From Corynebacterium sp. MSK297 (GTDB lineage: Bacteria; Actinomycetota; Actinomycetes; Mycobacteriales; Mycobacteriaceae): a DNA stretch of 64,000 nucleotides. Below, in pieces: positions 21,026-29,614 of the stretch; position 1 is the stretch's first letter, and the number at the start of each line of letters is the position of its first letter. Position numbers and translations under genes: made by a program. The notes under the pieces are model-generated. The model saw only the letters and a list, made by a program, of their open reading frames with translations. It was not told the origin of the DNA and searched no databases. The stretch spans positions 217,159 to 281,158 of the forward strand of contig NZ_JASPGD010000004.1 of the NCBI RefSeq assembly GCF_030232885.1, in the 5' to 3' direction.

Positions 21026-21097
21026 TGGCCTATGGTGTAATTGGCAACACAGCGGTTTCTGGTACCGTCGTTCTAGGTTCGAGTCCTGGTAGGCCAG
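21026..21097 (+). tRNA. tRNA-Gln (anticodon CTG)
   Basis: 72 nt cloverleaf. Acceptor TGGCCTA (21026-21032) pairs with TAGGCCA (21090-21096); discriminator G. The anticodon loop TTCTGGT between CGGT and ACCG gives CTG, reading CAG. The T-arm has GTTCGAGTC. CCA is not encoded. Confidence 0.93.
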
Positions 21098-21130
21098 CAG
21101 TGAGACTGCTGAATGGTTTCACTAGTTCTA

Positions 21131-21203
21131 GCCCCGTTCGTCTAGAGGCCTAGGACGCCGGCCTCTCACGCCGGTAACACGGGTTCGAATCCCGTACGGG
21201 GTA
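21131..21203 (+). tRNA. tRNA-Glu (anticodon CTC)
   Basis: 73 nt. Acceptor GCCCCGT (21131-21137) pairs with ACGGGGT (21196-21202) with one G:U; discriminator A. Anticodon stem CCGGC/GCCGG encloses CTCTCAC, giving CTC. The T-loop is GTTCGAATC. It follows tRNA-Gln by 33 bases, the usual Gln-Glu pair downstream of gltX. Confidence 0.94.
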
Positions 21204-21208
21204 CAAGT

Positions 21209-21246
21209 AGCGCGCAGGATGATTCATTACGGATCGCCTGCGCGCT
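21209..21246 (+). terminator. Terminator after the tRNA pair
   Basis: AGCGCGCAGG (21209-21218) pairs perfectly with CCTGCGCGCT (21237-21246), 10 bp with an 18-base loop, followed by TGCTTTAT. The weak T-run makes strength uncertain. Confidence 0.6.
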
Positions 21247-21274
21247 TGCTTTATGCCATCTAGACTTGGAGCTT

Positions 21275-21583
21275 ATGGGTAGTAAGAAGCAACTGCAGAA
21301 GTATTGGTCGAGGTATCTGGAGCTTAGCGACGAGCTCAGACAGGCTAAGGGCTGGAATAGCCTGAGCCCCCAGGCCAAGCGTTTGGTGCTCGGCTTGGTT
21401 GGTTATGTTGTTTTCGAAAAGGTGTTTACGTGGCACCATGTGTACCACACACCGGACAAGCGGCTGCGGGGTAACCGGAAAGCGTGGTTTGTTGTCACTT
21501 GGTTAGCGGACGTCGTGGGCCCACTTGCATTCTTTCTGTTCGGGCGGAAGCCTAAAGATAAGAAACGGAATCCTAAAAACTAG
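21275..21583 (+). CDS. Small membrane protein with PLDc_N-like segment
   Basis: 102 residues. A basic N-terminal part (KKQLQKYWSRYLELSDELRQ) is followed by one amphipathic/hydrophobic stretch and a C-terminal membrane segment, RKAWFVVTWLADVVGPLAFF, ending in LFGRKPKDKKRNPKN. The pattern of hydrophobic residues, a Gly-Pro and LFGRK resembles the PLDc_N membrane-anchor domain. Function unknown. ATG 21275 is used (TTG 21266 is an in-frame alternative); GGAG lies upstream. Confidence 0.6.
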   Translation: MGSKKQLQKYWSRYLELSDELRQAKGWNSLSPQAKRLVLGLVGYVVFEKVFTWHHVYHTPDKRLRGNRKAWFVVTWLADVVGPLAFFLFGRKPKDKKRNPKN

Positions 21584-21738
21584 AAGTAGTGGATTGATCC
21601 TGCAAAAACCGAGCGGAATGAAACGGGGGCTGCTAAATTAACGAAGCATAGATGTGGCTAGAGTGATTCTAGTGGCTGCTAGCGTAGTCACGTACTTAAG
21701 AGTCACACAAGAATGCAGAAAATCGTTAAAGGGGTTCT

Positions 21739-22578
21739 ATGAAGTTCCGTAAAGTACTCGCTGCCGTGGCGGCGGCAGTGGTGGGAGCAACCGGTGTCGT
21801 AGCAAATACGCCTGCGGCGGAAGCACAGCAGCGTAACGTGGTGCTGTTCGGCGACTCTTTGTTGGCCAACCCACCGCACGGTTTTGTGGACTTCGTTAAC
21901 CCAGGGTTTACCACGGGCGTCACGCTCGCAGAGCACAGCAGCTGCCCGAAGGGTATTGACCGCATCGGCGTGGAATTGGAGCGTCGACACGGTGCTCATG
22001 TGTCTGATTTTTCGTGCTCGGGTGCGGCTACCTATGGAATGTTGAATAATCACAGCCCGTTGGCGATGCAGGTTGATGAGGCGTTGCAGTCCCAGCAACT
22101 AAATCCAGAAACCACCAATGTACACATGCAGATTGGCCTGAACGACAACTTCAAGGGCTTTGGAATTTATGCTCACCAAAAGCAGTCGTACCGTGACTAC
22201 GTCGGTCATCAGATCGATCGTATCCGCCACGCCGCACCGAACGCGCGAATTCAGATTTTGGGGTACCCAGAAATGTTGGGTATGAATGACTTTGTCTGCC
22301 CAGTCCACTTCAACCAGGTAGAACTGAGCTTCCCGTTTGCGCCGTTGGGTAATTCTTTACGTGCGGTGACAGACTGGCAGAAGACTGTTGCCGCGGACAA
22401 GGATGTCGAATACTTCGACCTCAACCGTGCGACTCATGGCCATGGCCAGTGTGCCCCGAAGGAACAGCGCTGGGTAGCTGGATTCCTGGACAACCAGTCT
22501 GATCCGTACAACATGACCTTCCACTACACGCATGAAGGAAACCGCCATATCGCCGATATCATCGCTGGTACCTGGTAA
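21739..22578 (+). CDS. Secreted SGNH/GDSL-family hydrolase
   Basis: 279 residues with a Sec signal peptide (MKFRKVLAAVAAAVVGATGV, cleavage near AEA-QQ at about 30). Block I has NVVLFGDSLLANPPHGF with the nucleophile Ser, block III IGLNDNFKGFG carries the Asn of the oxyanion hole, and the C-terminal block V MTFHYTHEGNRHIAD supplies the His. Four cysteines occur in the mature part. The fold class cleaves esters or lipids outside the cell; the substrate is unknown. ATG 21739 is preceded by AAAGGGG. It is the first gene of the accessory region. Confidence 0.85.
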   Translation: MKFRKVLAAVAAAVVGATGVVANTPAAEAQQRNVVLFGDSLLANPPHGFVDFVNPGFTTGVTLAEHSSCPKGIDRIGVELERRHGAHVSDFSCSGAATYGMLNNHSPLAMQVDEALQSQQLNPETTNVHMQIGLNDNFKGFGIYAHQKQSYRDYVGHQIDRIRHAAPNARIQILGYPEMLGMNDFVCPVHFNQVELSFPFAPLGNSLRAVTDWQKTVAADKDVEYFDLNRATHGHGQCAPKEQRWVAGFLDNQSDPYNMTFHYTHEGNRHIADIIAGTW

Positions 22579-22611
22579 AATGCAAGCGGTTTTTGATGTG
22601 CTGCTCGGGCT

Positions 22612-23837
22612 TTAGTTCGTTTCTGCGTTGTTAAGCCAGTGCGATAACTCGAGTGCAAGGCGCACTTCGGCGCCGTTGATATCACGTGTGCCGAGCGCGT
22701 CACGGAACTTGTCGACGCGATATTTGACGGTGTTGCGGTGAATCACCATATCTTTCGCCGCGCCGGAAATACCGTTTTTTAAGAAGCTTCGTGCCGTTTC
22801 GCGGATGGCGAAGGAGTATTCATCGCTGGCGGAAAGTTCACCCAGCACTGACCAGATCAGATTGTGGGCTAGGGGGATCCGGTCAATAAAAGCCGCGGCA
22901 GTCAGTGCACCCTCGTCGGCGCTGCTTAAGACCGAGCGTTCTTTATTTGTCTGGGCTTCGGCTACTCGCCGTAGACGGTCTGCTTGGGTGTGTGCGTCCT
23001 TGAATCCACTGGCGCCAGTGAAACCAGCAGCGATGGTGAGGTGACATTCTGTGGGCACAATAGACAGGAATTCGTCGTTCGTCACCGGTAAGTGCTGCCC
23101 GTGTAGCTGTTCGGTGCCTAATGCACACCAACCCCACACTAAAGAAGGACTGGAATGCACGATGAGCGAGGGGCGATTGGCGCGAGTTTTTCCGTTATTT
23201 CTTTAGCTGTGCGAAACAGCTCTTCGTGTTCTAATTGCTTAGTTGGGTTGGCCCAGAGATGAAAAGCGGTGTGGCAGGTGTCGAGTGAATAATCCATAAT
23301 CACAGGTACGTCTTCCGGGGCACGCAAAGCCTTACGGACTTCGTTGAGCAATGCGGGGTCGCCTGGAACACGCAGCCGGGCCGCTTCTTCGGCATAAATA
23401 GCGGGAAATGAGTTTGTTCGAATACGCACGAAGTTGTTCGCTAGTACTCGAAGCTGCTCAAGGATCTGAATAATATCGGTCACATCGTATTCATGGAATA
23501 ACTCATGGGTTAGCCGGAGTAATTTATGCTCTAAGACGTTGTGCGTGCCATGAAATAGCATAATCAAGGTTGACAGCGGCATCCCTCGTGCTGCGAGCGT
23601 GTGTGCCATTCGTCTCAAGGGTTGTCCCGGTTGGATAGTTCGGGGGTCGCCATCGGAGGCAACGAAGTCTTTGAAGAGCATGAGATTGGTATAGATGCTC
23701 TGCCGCATAGTTTCGGTGAAATCGGAATTGAAGATTTCCTGAAACTCTTTGCTGACTTGTTCGCAAATTGAGTCAGTAAGAGATTGACTATTTTTGTTCA
23801 AGTGTTGGGTGACTACTACTCGGATTTGTTTATCCAT
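22612..23837 (-). pseudogene. PucR-type transcriptional regulator split by a frameshift
   Basis: Two minus-strand frames together make one regulator of about 405 residues. The upstream part (23837 down to 23139, 232 codons) is a helical sensory domain. The downstream part (readable from about 23160 to 22612) ends in the PucR helix-turn-helix, MVIHRNTVKYRVDKFRDALG. The two overlap by about 20 bases and read smoothly as one protein only if the frame shifts by one between about 23190 and 23155; the second part has LIVHSSPSLVWGWCALG across the junction. Neither half alone would be a complete regulator. A sequencing error, a real inactivation or rare frameshifting are all possible. It sits beside the accessory catabolic genes it may have controlled. 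Confidence 0.72.
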
Positions 23838-24012
23838 GGGCTGGACGTTCCTTCCTTATTTGTGAGTGTGTGCTTGACGTTCGTCAGTGTGTACTTGGCG
23901 GTGCTTGGCTCGTGTATGCGAAGTAGCGACAAGCACACGCTCCAGATCTGGTTATGGTTACCTAATTAATAAGTGAGCCAATTAACATTCTCGTAGGAAA
24001 AATATAGCGTGA

Positions 24013-24022
24013 ATTGTGCAAT
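24013..24022 (+). promoter_or_regulatory. ATTGTGCAAT motif upstream of the DUF6230 gene
   Basis: The same ten bases form both arms of the inverted repeat at 42046-42077, upstream of the Lcp-like gene. Here a single copy lies 103 bases before the DUF6230 start, in the 287-bp gap divergent from the PucR-type gene. Operator function is inferred from recurrence only. Nothing else is recognised in that gap. Confidence 0.4.
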
Positions 24023-24124
24023 GTGACCAAAACTGCTTATCACCATTCGGAGTGTCTTGCCCGAAAATGTACTGTGAGCTGAAGCACCGCAGACAGTGGT
24101 GGCGAGTTCACAGAAGGAGTAGGC

Positions 24125-24709
24125 ATGGGACACACACGGGCACGACGACTCGTCGCAGCTCTCACCGCAGGCATGATCGGCGCGGCCGGCGCGGGTGTAG
24201 CCATGGCACAAGGTGGTTTGAACGCTGGTTTGGCACTGTCCGGAACCATATTCAAAGTCACTATGGGAGAAGCGAACGGAACAGATTTTTCACTGTTCGT
24301 TGACTCCGACACCTTGGGTGAAAATGGCGATATTCCAGTTTCTCGCCTGCGCTTCGGTGAAGTAACAGCCTCCGATCTTTGCCTTTCCGCCAAACTGGGT
24401 GCGATTCCCGGTGTTGGTGACGTTAGCTTTAAACTAACTTCCGACGGTGAGAACACTGTGGCAGGTAACAATCTGATTGTTGGAGCGAAAGTTCTGCAAG
24501 GTGACCTGACACTGCAACGCCCTCGTCTAGGTGCGGATGTCAGCCAACGGAACCCGGATGCTCCTCCAGGGTCGTGGGGATTGATTTCGGACCACATTAA
24601 CGTCCATGCCCGCAATATCGATGCAACGTCGCTGGCCTCGGACGACCTCACGGTGAATAACGTCTCAGTTACCATCGAAAGGGGCGATGGCAATGTCTGT
24701 GCCACCTAA
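24125..24709 (+). CDS. Secreted DUF6230-family protein
   Basis: 194 residues. An N-terminal signal with basic start and hydrophobic core (RRLVAALTAGMIGAAGAGVA, cleavage near AMAQ) is followed by a beta-rich extracellular domain (ISDHINVHARNIDATSLASD, ending in SVTIERGDGNVCAT). Members in Streptomyces are often labelled cholesterol esterase, but no lipase signature is visible here, so that label is not used. The family is typically encoded immediately before a DUF6114 membrane protein, as here. ATG 24125 is preceded by GAAGGAG. The end overlaps the next gene, indicating coupled translation. Confidence 0.7.
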   Translation: MGHTRARRLVAALTAGMIGAAGAGVAMAQGGLNAGLALSGTIFKVTMGEANGTDFSLFVDSDTLGENGDIPVSRLRFGEVTASDLCLSAKLGAIPGVGDVSFKLTSDGENTVAGNNLIVGAKVLQGDLTLQRPRLGADVSQRNPDAPPGSWGLISDHINVHARNIDATSLASDDLTVNNVSVTIERGDGNVCAT

Positions 24710-25931
24710 CGGAAAATCCGCAGGTGAAAACTCGCTTAGCGGAGCGTCTCCGGAGCTGGTTACCGAACAATTCGCCAAAGCCAGCGCCGCAGAAGCACCA
24801 CAGTCTATGACCGGGCGTTTTCGTCGATGGCGCCGTGGGCGTCCGTTTATGGGCGGGCTGTTTATGATCCTCGCTGGAGTAATTATTCTGGCGCCGGCAT
24901 ATTTGTCTTTTCAAATACAGGATTTGCTCGTAGTCGTCTCCGCTATGTCGGGAGTATCGACTTTGCTGATTGGGATCATGCTCATTATGTCCGGTATTGG
25001 TGTATGGGTACGCCCGGATCTGACAGTTTTTGCTGGCATCCTCGCATTGGTTCTCGCCGTGGTTTCACTCCCGGCCTCAAATTTCGGTGGATTCATCATT
25101 GGGGCATTGTTCGGCATCATTGGTGGTTCCCTCGCTATCGCGTGGGATGAAAGAGACCGCGAAAGCGTCAAAAAAGACAGGCGCAAGAAAAAAGCGGACA
25201 AAACCAACCAAAAGCGTCGGCAAGCATCCACAAATGCAGAACCACACGCTCAGGACTCTTCCGCCGCGCATAACACTACCTCCGCGGATAATCAGAAGAA
25301 GAAACCCACAGACCTGACACTAGATGAGCTACTTGGTAACTCTTCAACCACCAAGTCAGTCCTAGCGGTGGCATTGGCACTGGCTGCCAGTATCGCCGTT
25401 GTCAGCGCTCCACAACCGTATGCCGAAGCGCAAGTTGACCCGGTTGCTCCGAGCATTGTGGGAGTGACGCAACCGGTGACAGCTGACGAAGTGACGGTGA
25501 GTGGCAACGCCAAGATTGCGATCGTCATCGTGGAAACTCAGCAAGGACCACAAAAAATGATCGAACTTAGCGGCAACGCTGTGTCTGTTGACAATATTGC
25601 ATTCGATCTCCCTGGACGTGATGGTGCAGTGAGCGCATTGACTTCAGGTCCAGGAACCACAGCGACGTTGAAAGGTAATCCTGCGGTGCTGCGTACGCGC
25701 ATCTTGAACGCCACCCCGGCTATAGCTGGGGTAGAGACGATTCCTCTCAGGCTCGACGCTGCGGGCAATATTGACGAACTGACAGATCAACTCGTTGCTG
25801 CTGGACTCACGGAGCTTGCAGTTCCGGATGCAGTCATGAATCACATCTCGTTGCGTGATGTTTCGCTGGAAGCATTGTCCGTCGACGGCGATGTACTGGA
25901 TGCGCCAAACCTGAGCGTGCATGCCAGGTAG
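24693..25931 (+). CDS. DUF6114-family membrane protein with extra secreted-like domain
   Basis: 412 residues. After a polar 45-residue start, about four membrane segments (about 50-150: GLFMILAGVIILAPAYLSFQ, LLVVVSAMSGVSTLLIGIML, FAGILALVLAVVSLPASNFG, FGGFIIGALFGIIGGSLAIA) match the DUF6114 pattern. A Lys-rich cytoplasmic stretch (about 155-225) follows. A second hydrophobic segment, VLAVALALAASIAVVSAPQP, is followed by an Ala-Gln cleavage-like site and about 180 residues of beta-rich sequence resembling the DUF6230 partner. ATG 24693 is favoured because GGGG is 8 bases upstream, whereas ATG 24687 is too close. Function unknown; an envelope or lipid-related role is likely from family context. 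Confidence 0.68.
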   Translation: MSVPPNGKSAGENSLSGASPELVTEQFAKASAAEAPQSMTGRFRRWRRGRPFMGGLFMILAGVIILAPAYLSFQIQDLLVVVSAMSGVSTLLIGIMLIMSGIGVWVRPDLTVFAGILALVLAVVSLPASNFGGFIIGALFGIIGGSLAIAWDERDRESVKKDRRKKKADKTNQKRRQASTNAEPHAQDSSAAHNTTSADNQKKKPTDLTLDELLGNSSTTKSVLAVALALAASIAVVSAPQPYAEAQVDPVAPSIVGVTQPVTADEVTVSGNAKIAIVIVETQQGPQKMIELSGNAVSVDNIAFDLPGRDGAVSALTSGPGTTATLKGNPAVLRTRILNATPAIAGVETIPLRLDAAGNIDELTDQLVAAGLTELAVPDAVMNHISLRDVSLEALSVDGDVLDAPNLSVHAR

Positions 25932-25991
25932 CCAGATCAAACAAACCATAACACTTCGACTACCCAATCCCGCCAGATTAAGGAGCCAATT

Positions 25992-26750
25992 ATGGCGATG
26001 AAGCCCTATCGCAAACCAACGGTATGCGTGGTCGGCGCAGGTGCAGCTGGTGTCGCTGCCGCTGCGGAATGCGCATTGATCGGTTTCGACACAGTAGTTG
26101 TCGAGGAAAAAGATACCGTCGGTGGTAAATACGCCGGGCCGCGTCCTGCTGACCGCCCTAAGAAATTCGGTTTCCGGAAAGGTAACCTTAAGCACGCCGG
26201 TTATGACGGCTCGGCGGAGTCTGCTTGTGCTCATATCAAAGCGGCCTTGGATTTTTCGCCAGCGCAGCTGCGCCTGGAGACCCACGCTGATACCGCGGCG
26301 TTCGATAAAGACTCTGCACAATGGCACATCACCGTTACCGATGTGAATACCGGCGAAGCTGATGACGAGGTTATTAAAGCTGACGTTTTGATTCTTGCTA
26401 CCGGCACAAGCAGCCTGGACGAAATTCGGGGGCCACACGGCCGTGAAATTGATGTCCCAGGCTTGCATCGACACCTCGATATCGTTCCTATTGGGGCGCC
26501 GAACCTGTTACTCATGGATGCCCCAGAGCCCGCGGTGCAGGGGCTGTTTAGCTACCCGCTTGATCTCATTGAAGCTAAAGCTAATCACGCACAGCATTGG
26601 GTCCGTCGCCTTGAGGTGAAAGGGCCTGGTCAGCTGGCGGCCAATCGGTCTTATTGGAAGACGGCCGCACCGGAACGGAAAAAGCTGATCTCTCAGTTGC
26701 GCGATTTCATGGAAGCTGCACACACGCACACCCCACTCACAGAAAGCTAG
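25992..26750 (+). CDS. Short FMO-like/Rossmann flavoprotein
   Basis: 252 residues. Starts with a dinucleotide-binding fold: VCVVGAGAAGVAAAAECALI with GxGxxG, an acidic end to the second strand (VVVEEKDTVGG), and the later ATG motif (VLILATGTSSLDEI) of flavin-containing monooxygenases and related oxidoreductases. It is about half the length of a normal FMO: the FMO hallmark FxGxxxHxxxY and the second NADP motif are missing. It could be a truncated monooxygenase or a compact flavin-binding partner. A good ribosome site, AAGGAG, precedes ATG 25992, and the frame is intact. The MpaB-family gene starts 6 bases later, so the two are probably one unit. Confidence 0.6.
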   Translation: MAMKPYRKPTVCVVGAGAAGVAAAAECALIGFDTVVVEEKDTVGGKYAGPRPADRPKKFGFRKGNLKHAGYDGSAESACAHIKAALDFSPAQLRLETHADTAAFDKDSAQWHITVTDVNTGEADDEVIKADVLILATGTSSLDEIRGPHGREIDVPGLHRHLDIVPIGAPNLLLMDAPEPAVQGLFSYPLDLIEAKANHAQHWVRRLEVKGPGQLAANRSYWKTAAPERKKLISQLRDFMEAAHTHTPLTES

Positions 26751-26756
26751 ATACGT

Positions 26757-27650
26757 ATGACTACCAGCATGAGTTCTCGTGATCACATGACCGACAGTGA
26801 ATCCAACCAATATCTGGCCTCTGGTGCGCCCGCAGTCGAGCTACCAGAGCTCGGACCCGATTCCATTTTGTGGCAGCGCTTCGGTGATTGGCGCTCTCTG
26901 TTTGCAGCGTTGTATGCCGGTGTGCTGCAAACTACACACAAAGATATCAGCCGCTCCTTGGTCGAACACTCCAACTTCTTTGACAATGAAGTCGCCCGTC
27001 TGGTCCGTTCGGCTTTCCCCATTATTCGCACCGTCTATGAAGGCGAGGAATATGGTGCGATGATTCGCGATTTCCACCGCAACGTGAAAGGTACTCATGA
27101 GGACGGTACTCGCTACCACTCCATGAACCCCGATGCCTATTACTGGGCGCACGCCACGTTCGCAATGATGCCGTATGTTTTGGCTGGTAATTTTTCACCG
27201 AAGCTGAGCAAGCAAGAAAAAGAACAGCTTTTTCAAGAATGCCGCAAGTGGTATTCTTACTACGGTGTCGCTGAACCGAAGGATGCTCCAACCAATTACG
27301 AAGAGTTCGACGCCTACGTCAACGATTTCATCGACAACAAGCTGCGGAAGACAGAGACCATTGAACGGTCTCGTATTGTCCGGGTTCTCGATATCGATCC
27401 ACCGCACCCAGCAATTCCTGCGAAGCTATGGGCGCCGCTTTCTCCGATCGTTGCGCGCTTGCTCATTTGGGTTTCTACAGGTCTAGTTCCAGAAAATCTG
27501 CGGGAAAAACTGGGGTGGAGCTGGACGAAGAAAGACCAGCGTCGTTTCTTCTTGTTCTCTCGTACCGTACGGGGCATCTTTGCAGTACTGCCACGCAAAA
27601 TGCGCATGGTGCCGATCGCTGACAACGCGTTCAAACGTGCCGGAGCATAA
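26757..27650 (+). CDS. MpaB-family (DUF2236) heme oxygenase-like protein, copy 1
   Basis: 297 residues, the common actinobacterial length for this superfamily, which includes fungal MpaB and latex-clearing protein Lcp. The family core is clear: WRSLFAALYAGVLQTTHKDI, then IRDFHRNVKGTHEDGTRYHS and NPDAYYWAHATFAMMPYVL, where conserved Arg/His residues position heme b in related proteins. No signal peptide. Lcp and MpaB cleave C=C bonds of isoprenoid chains oxidatively; the substrate here is unknown. The start is ATG 26757 (AGAAAG upstream); ATG 26769 is an alternative. It follows the short flavoprotein gene directly. Confidence 0.82.
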   Translation: MTTSMSSRDHMTDSESNQYLASGAPAVELPELGPDSILWQRFGDWRSLFAALYAGVLQTTHKDISRSLVEHSNFFDNEVARLVRSAFPIIRTVYEGEEYGAMIRDFHRNVKGTHEDGTRYHSMNPDAYYWAHATFAMMPYVLAGNFSPKLSKQEKEQLFQECRKWYSYYGVAEPKDAPTNYEEFDAYVNDFIDNKLRKTETIERSRIVRVLDIDPPHPAIPAKLWAPLSPIVARLLIWVSTGLVPENLREKLGWSWTKKDQRRFFLFSRTVRGIFAVLPRKMRMVPIADNAFKRAGA

Positions 27651-27681
27651 GCTTTAAAACTAACGATTGTTCGTTGGTTAT

Positions 27682-27711
27682 AGCCACGGTGTTTTCACAA
27701 ACATCGTGGCT
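27682..27711. terminator. Terminator after the first MpaB-family gene
   Basis: AGCCACGGTGTTT (27682-27694) pairs with AAACATCGTGGCT (27699-27711): 13 bp, one G:U, 4-base loop TCAC, then TTTCGT. It lies between two convergent genes. Confidence 0.75.
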
Positions 27712-27882
27712 TTCGTATGTTTCCTACCGCTGTGTGCAGGTGGTCGCGTGCCTCTGTGATTCAGTGCGTAGGGAATATGCGCACAGGCAAAGTCCCCGGC
27801 TGTATGTCGGACGTGCGGGGCACGTCATCATAATACAACCGGGGTAGCAGGCCCTTGCACCCTTATAAGGGAATGCTTCTAA

Positions 27883-29463
27883 TTAGGGCAGTAGTTTCAG
27901 CTTTTTGCCCCACAGCATTGCCTGTGCCATCAAGGTGCCGTACGTCTTGCGTGGTAGCGAAGCTGGCCCGCGCATAGAAATACCGCGTTGTTCCGCGACG
28001 TTGCGTGGCTCCGTGTATTTCAGTAATCCCTCGTCGCCATGGCGGCGGGCAACGCCGGAATCTTTCATGCCGCCTAGAGGGCTCGCAACGGTGGCCCAAG
28101 TTGCGGTGTAACCGTCGTTAATGCCCACGCCGCCGGCTTGTAGTTGTCCAGCGGCCTTCCAACCAGTTTCGGAAGCAGCAAAGACTGCAGCATTCAAACC
28201 ATAAGACGTGTCGTTGGCCTTGGCGATGGCCTCGTCCAGGTTCGCAGCTTTTTCGATGAAGACGACGGGACCGAAAACTTCGTCGTGGTATAAGTCTGCG
28301 TCGGTGGGAACGTCGACAAGCACAGTAGGTTCGTAGAAATATCGTCCCAGCTCAGGGCGGGCGCGTCCGCCAGCGATGACGCGGGCACCTTTGTCCTTGG
28401 CATTTTCTACAAACGTCGAGACGGTTTCAAGCTGGTCAGCGTTCACCAGCGAGCCCATGTCAGCATCCCAATCAAATCCGGAAGCCAGGCGCATTTGTTT
28501 GACAGCTTTGCTGAAGCGTGAGACAAATTCGTCGTACACAGCTTCTTCTACGTAGATACGCTCAATGGATACACACAGCTGACCGCTGTTGGAAAAGCAT
28601 GCCGAGATTGCTTCGCGGAGTGCGCGGTCCAGATTGGCATCGGCGGAGATGAGCAAAGGGTTTTTGCCACCCAGTTCAGCAGAAAAGCCAATGAGCCGTT
28701 CACCTGCAGTACGACCTAAGATGCGTCCGGTGGCAGTCGAGCCGGTAAACATCAGGTAGTCACATTTATTCGCGATTGCGCTTCCGACCACACGGCCAGA
28801 ACCTGTGACGACCTGCATGAGGTCGCGTGGCAAGCCGGATTCATAGAGCAACCGTAGGACGGAAAGCAGAGAGAATGGAGTTTGTGAGTCTGGTTTTGCC
28901 ACAACACCATTGCCTGCCAACAGTGCAGGAATCGCGTCAGACATACCCAAGGCAAGTGGGTAATTCCATGGGCTGATCTGTCCGACGATGCCTTTCGGAG
29001 TCCGTTGCAACTTCGAGCGGGTGAGGCCAGGAATGGCTCCAGGCATGGATTTTTCTTCCAACAGGCGTGGGGCAGCGTTGGCATAAAAGCGAGCGTTACT
29101 GACTACGTCGAGGACTTCGTCAAGAGCGGATAAACGGTTTTTCCCGGTTTCCATTTGCACGATGTCGACGAGGAGTTCGCGGTGTGCGATTACTCGGTCG
29201 TGAAAATCGCGGAAAATTTGTTGCCGCTGTTTGATTGGAGTGTCTGCCCAACGTTGCTGAGCCTGACGAGCGCGACCGAAAGCGTAGTCCACGACTTCTT
29301 CATCGCCAACATAAACGTGTGCGAATGGTTCATCCAAAAATGGTGATTCAATGTCTTGCCGGTCAGATTCGTTGTGGAATCGGCCAGTCACGTTGGCTGT
29401 GAGCAGGAGATATCCATTCACAAGATCATCGGGCAGTGGTGCAACCTTGATGCGTGGTGCCAT
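27883..29463 (-). CDS. Succinate-semialdehyde dehydrogenase-type aldehyde dehydrogenase (GabD2-like)
   Basis: 526 residues. Oxidises an aldehyde to the acid with NAD(P). It has the catalytic Glu motif SAELGGKNPLLISAD and the catalytic Cys region SACFSNSGQLCVSIERIYV. The cofactor-fold motif GQISPWNYPLALGMSDAIPA, FTGSTATGRILG and the C-terminal EVFGPVVFIEKA are present. Length and motif spelling match mycobacterial GabD2-type enzymes, but substrate choice among semialdehydes and long aldehydes cannot be read from sequence. It is on the minus strand downstream of the second MpaB-family gene (151-bp gap), so aldehydes made by that oxygenase are a plausible substrate. Confidence 0.85.
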   Translation of the reverse strand: MAPRIKVAPLPDDLVNGYLLLTANVTGRFHNESDRQDIESPFLDEPFAHVYVGDEEVVDYAFGRARQAQQRWADTPIKQRQQIFRDFHDRVIAHRELLVDIVQMETGKNRLSALDEVLDVVSNARFYANAAPRLLEEKSMPGAIPGLTRSKLQRTPKGIVGQISPWNYPLALGMSDAIPALLAGNGVVAKPDSQTPFSLLSVLRLLYESGLPRDLMQVVTGSGRVVGSAIANKCDYLMFTGSTATGRILGRTAGERLIGFSAELGGKNPLLISADANLDRALREAISACFSNSGQLCVSIERIYVEEAVYDEFVSRFSKAVKQMRLASGFDWDADMGSLVNADQLETVSTFVENAKDKGARVIAGGRARPELGRYFYEPTVLVDVPTDADLYHDEVFGPVVFIEKAANLDEAIAKANDTSYGLNAAVFAASETGWKAAGQLQAGGVGINDGYTATWATVASPLGGMKDSGVARRHGDEGLLKYTEPRNVAEQRGISMRGPASLPRKTYGTLMAQAMLWGKKLKLLP

Positions 29464-29614
29464 GGTGTAACTTTCTGGGTTCGTTGTGGAAGGAGTATTA
29501 AAGGGGTATTAAAAACGAAACGCGGCCCGGGCAGTTTTATCACTACGATCGGGCCGCCACAGCTGAATGTGTCAGCTTACGGTGCCATAAGCGGATTGCT
29601 CGTAAGCAGGCACC

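Noticed and set aside
22612..23837. Two separate functional regulators, or programmed frameshifting
   Set aside because: Only the second half has a DNA-binding domain and only the first the sensor, and no slippery heptamer with downstream structure is evident at the junction.
24125..24709. Cholesterol esterase (name used for some Streptomyces relatives)
   Set aside because: No GxSxG or other hydrolase motif is seen; DUF6230 is kept without function.
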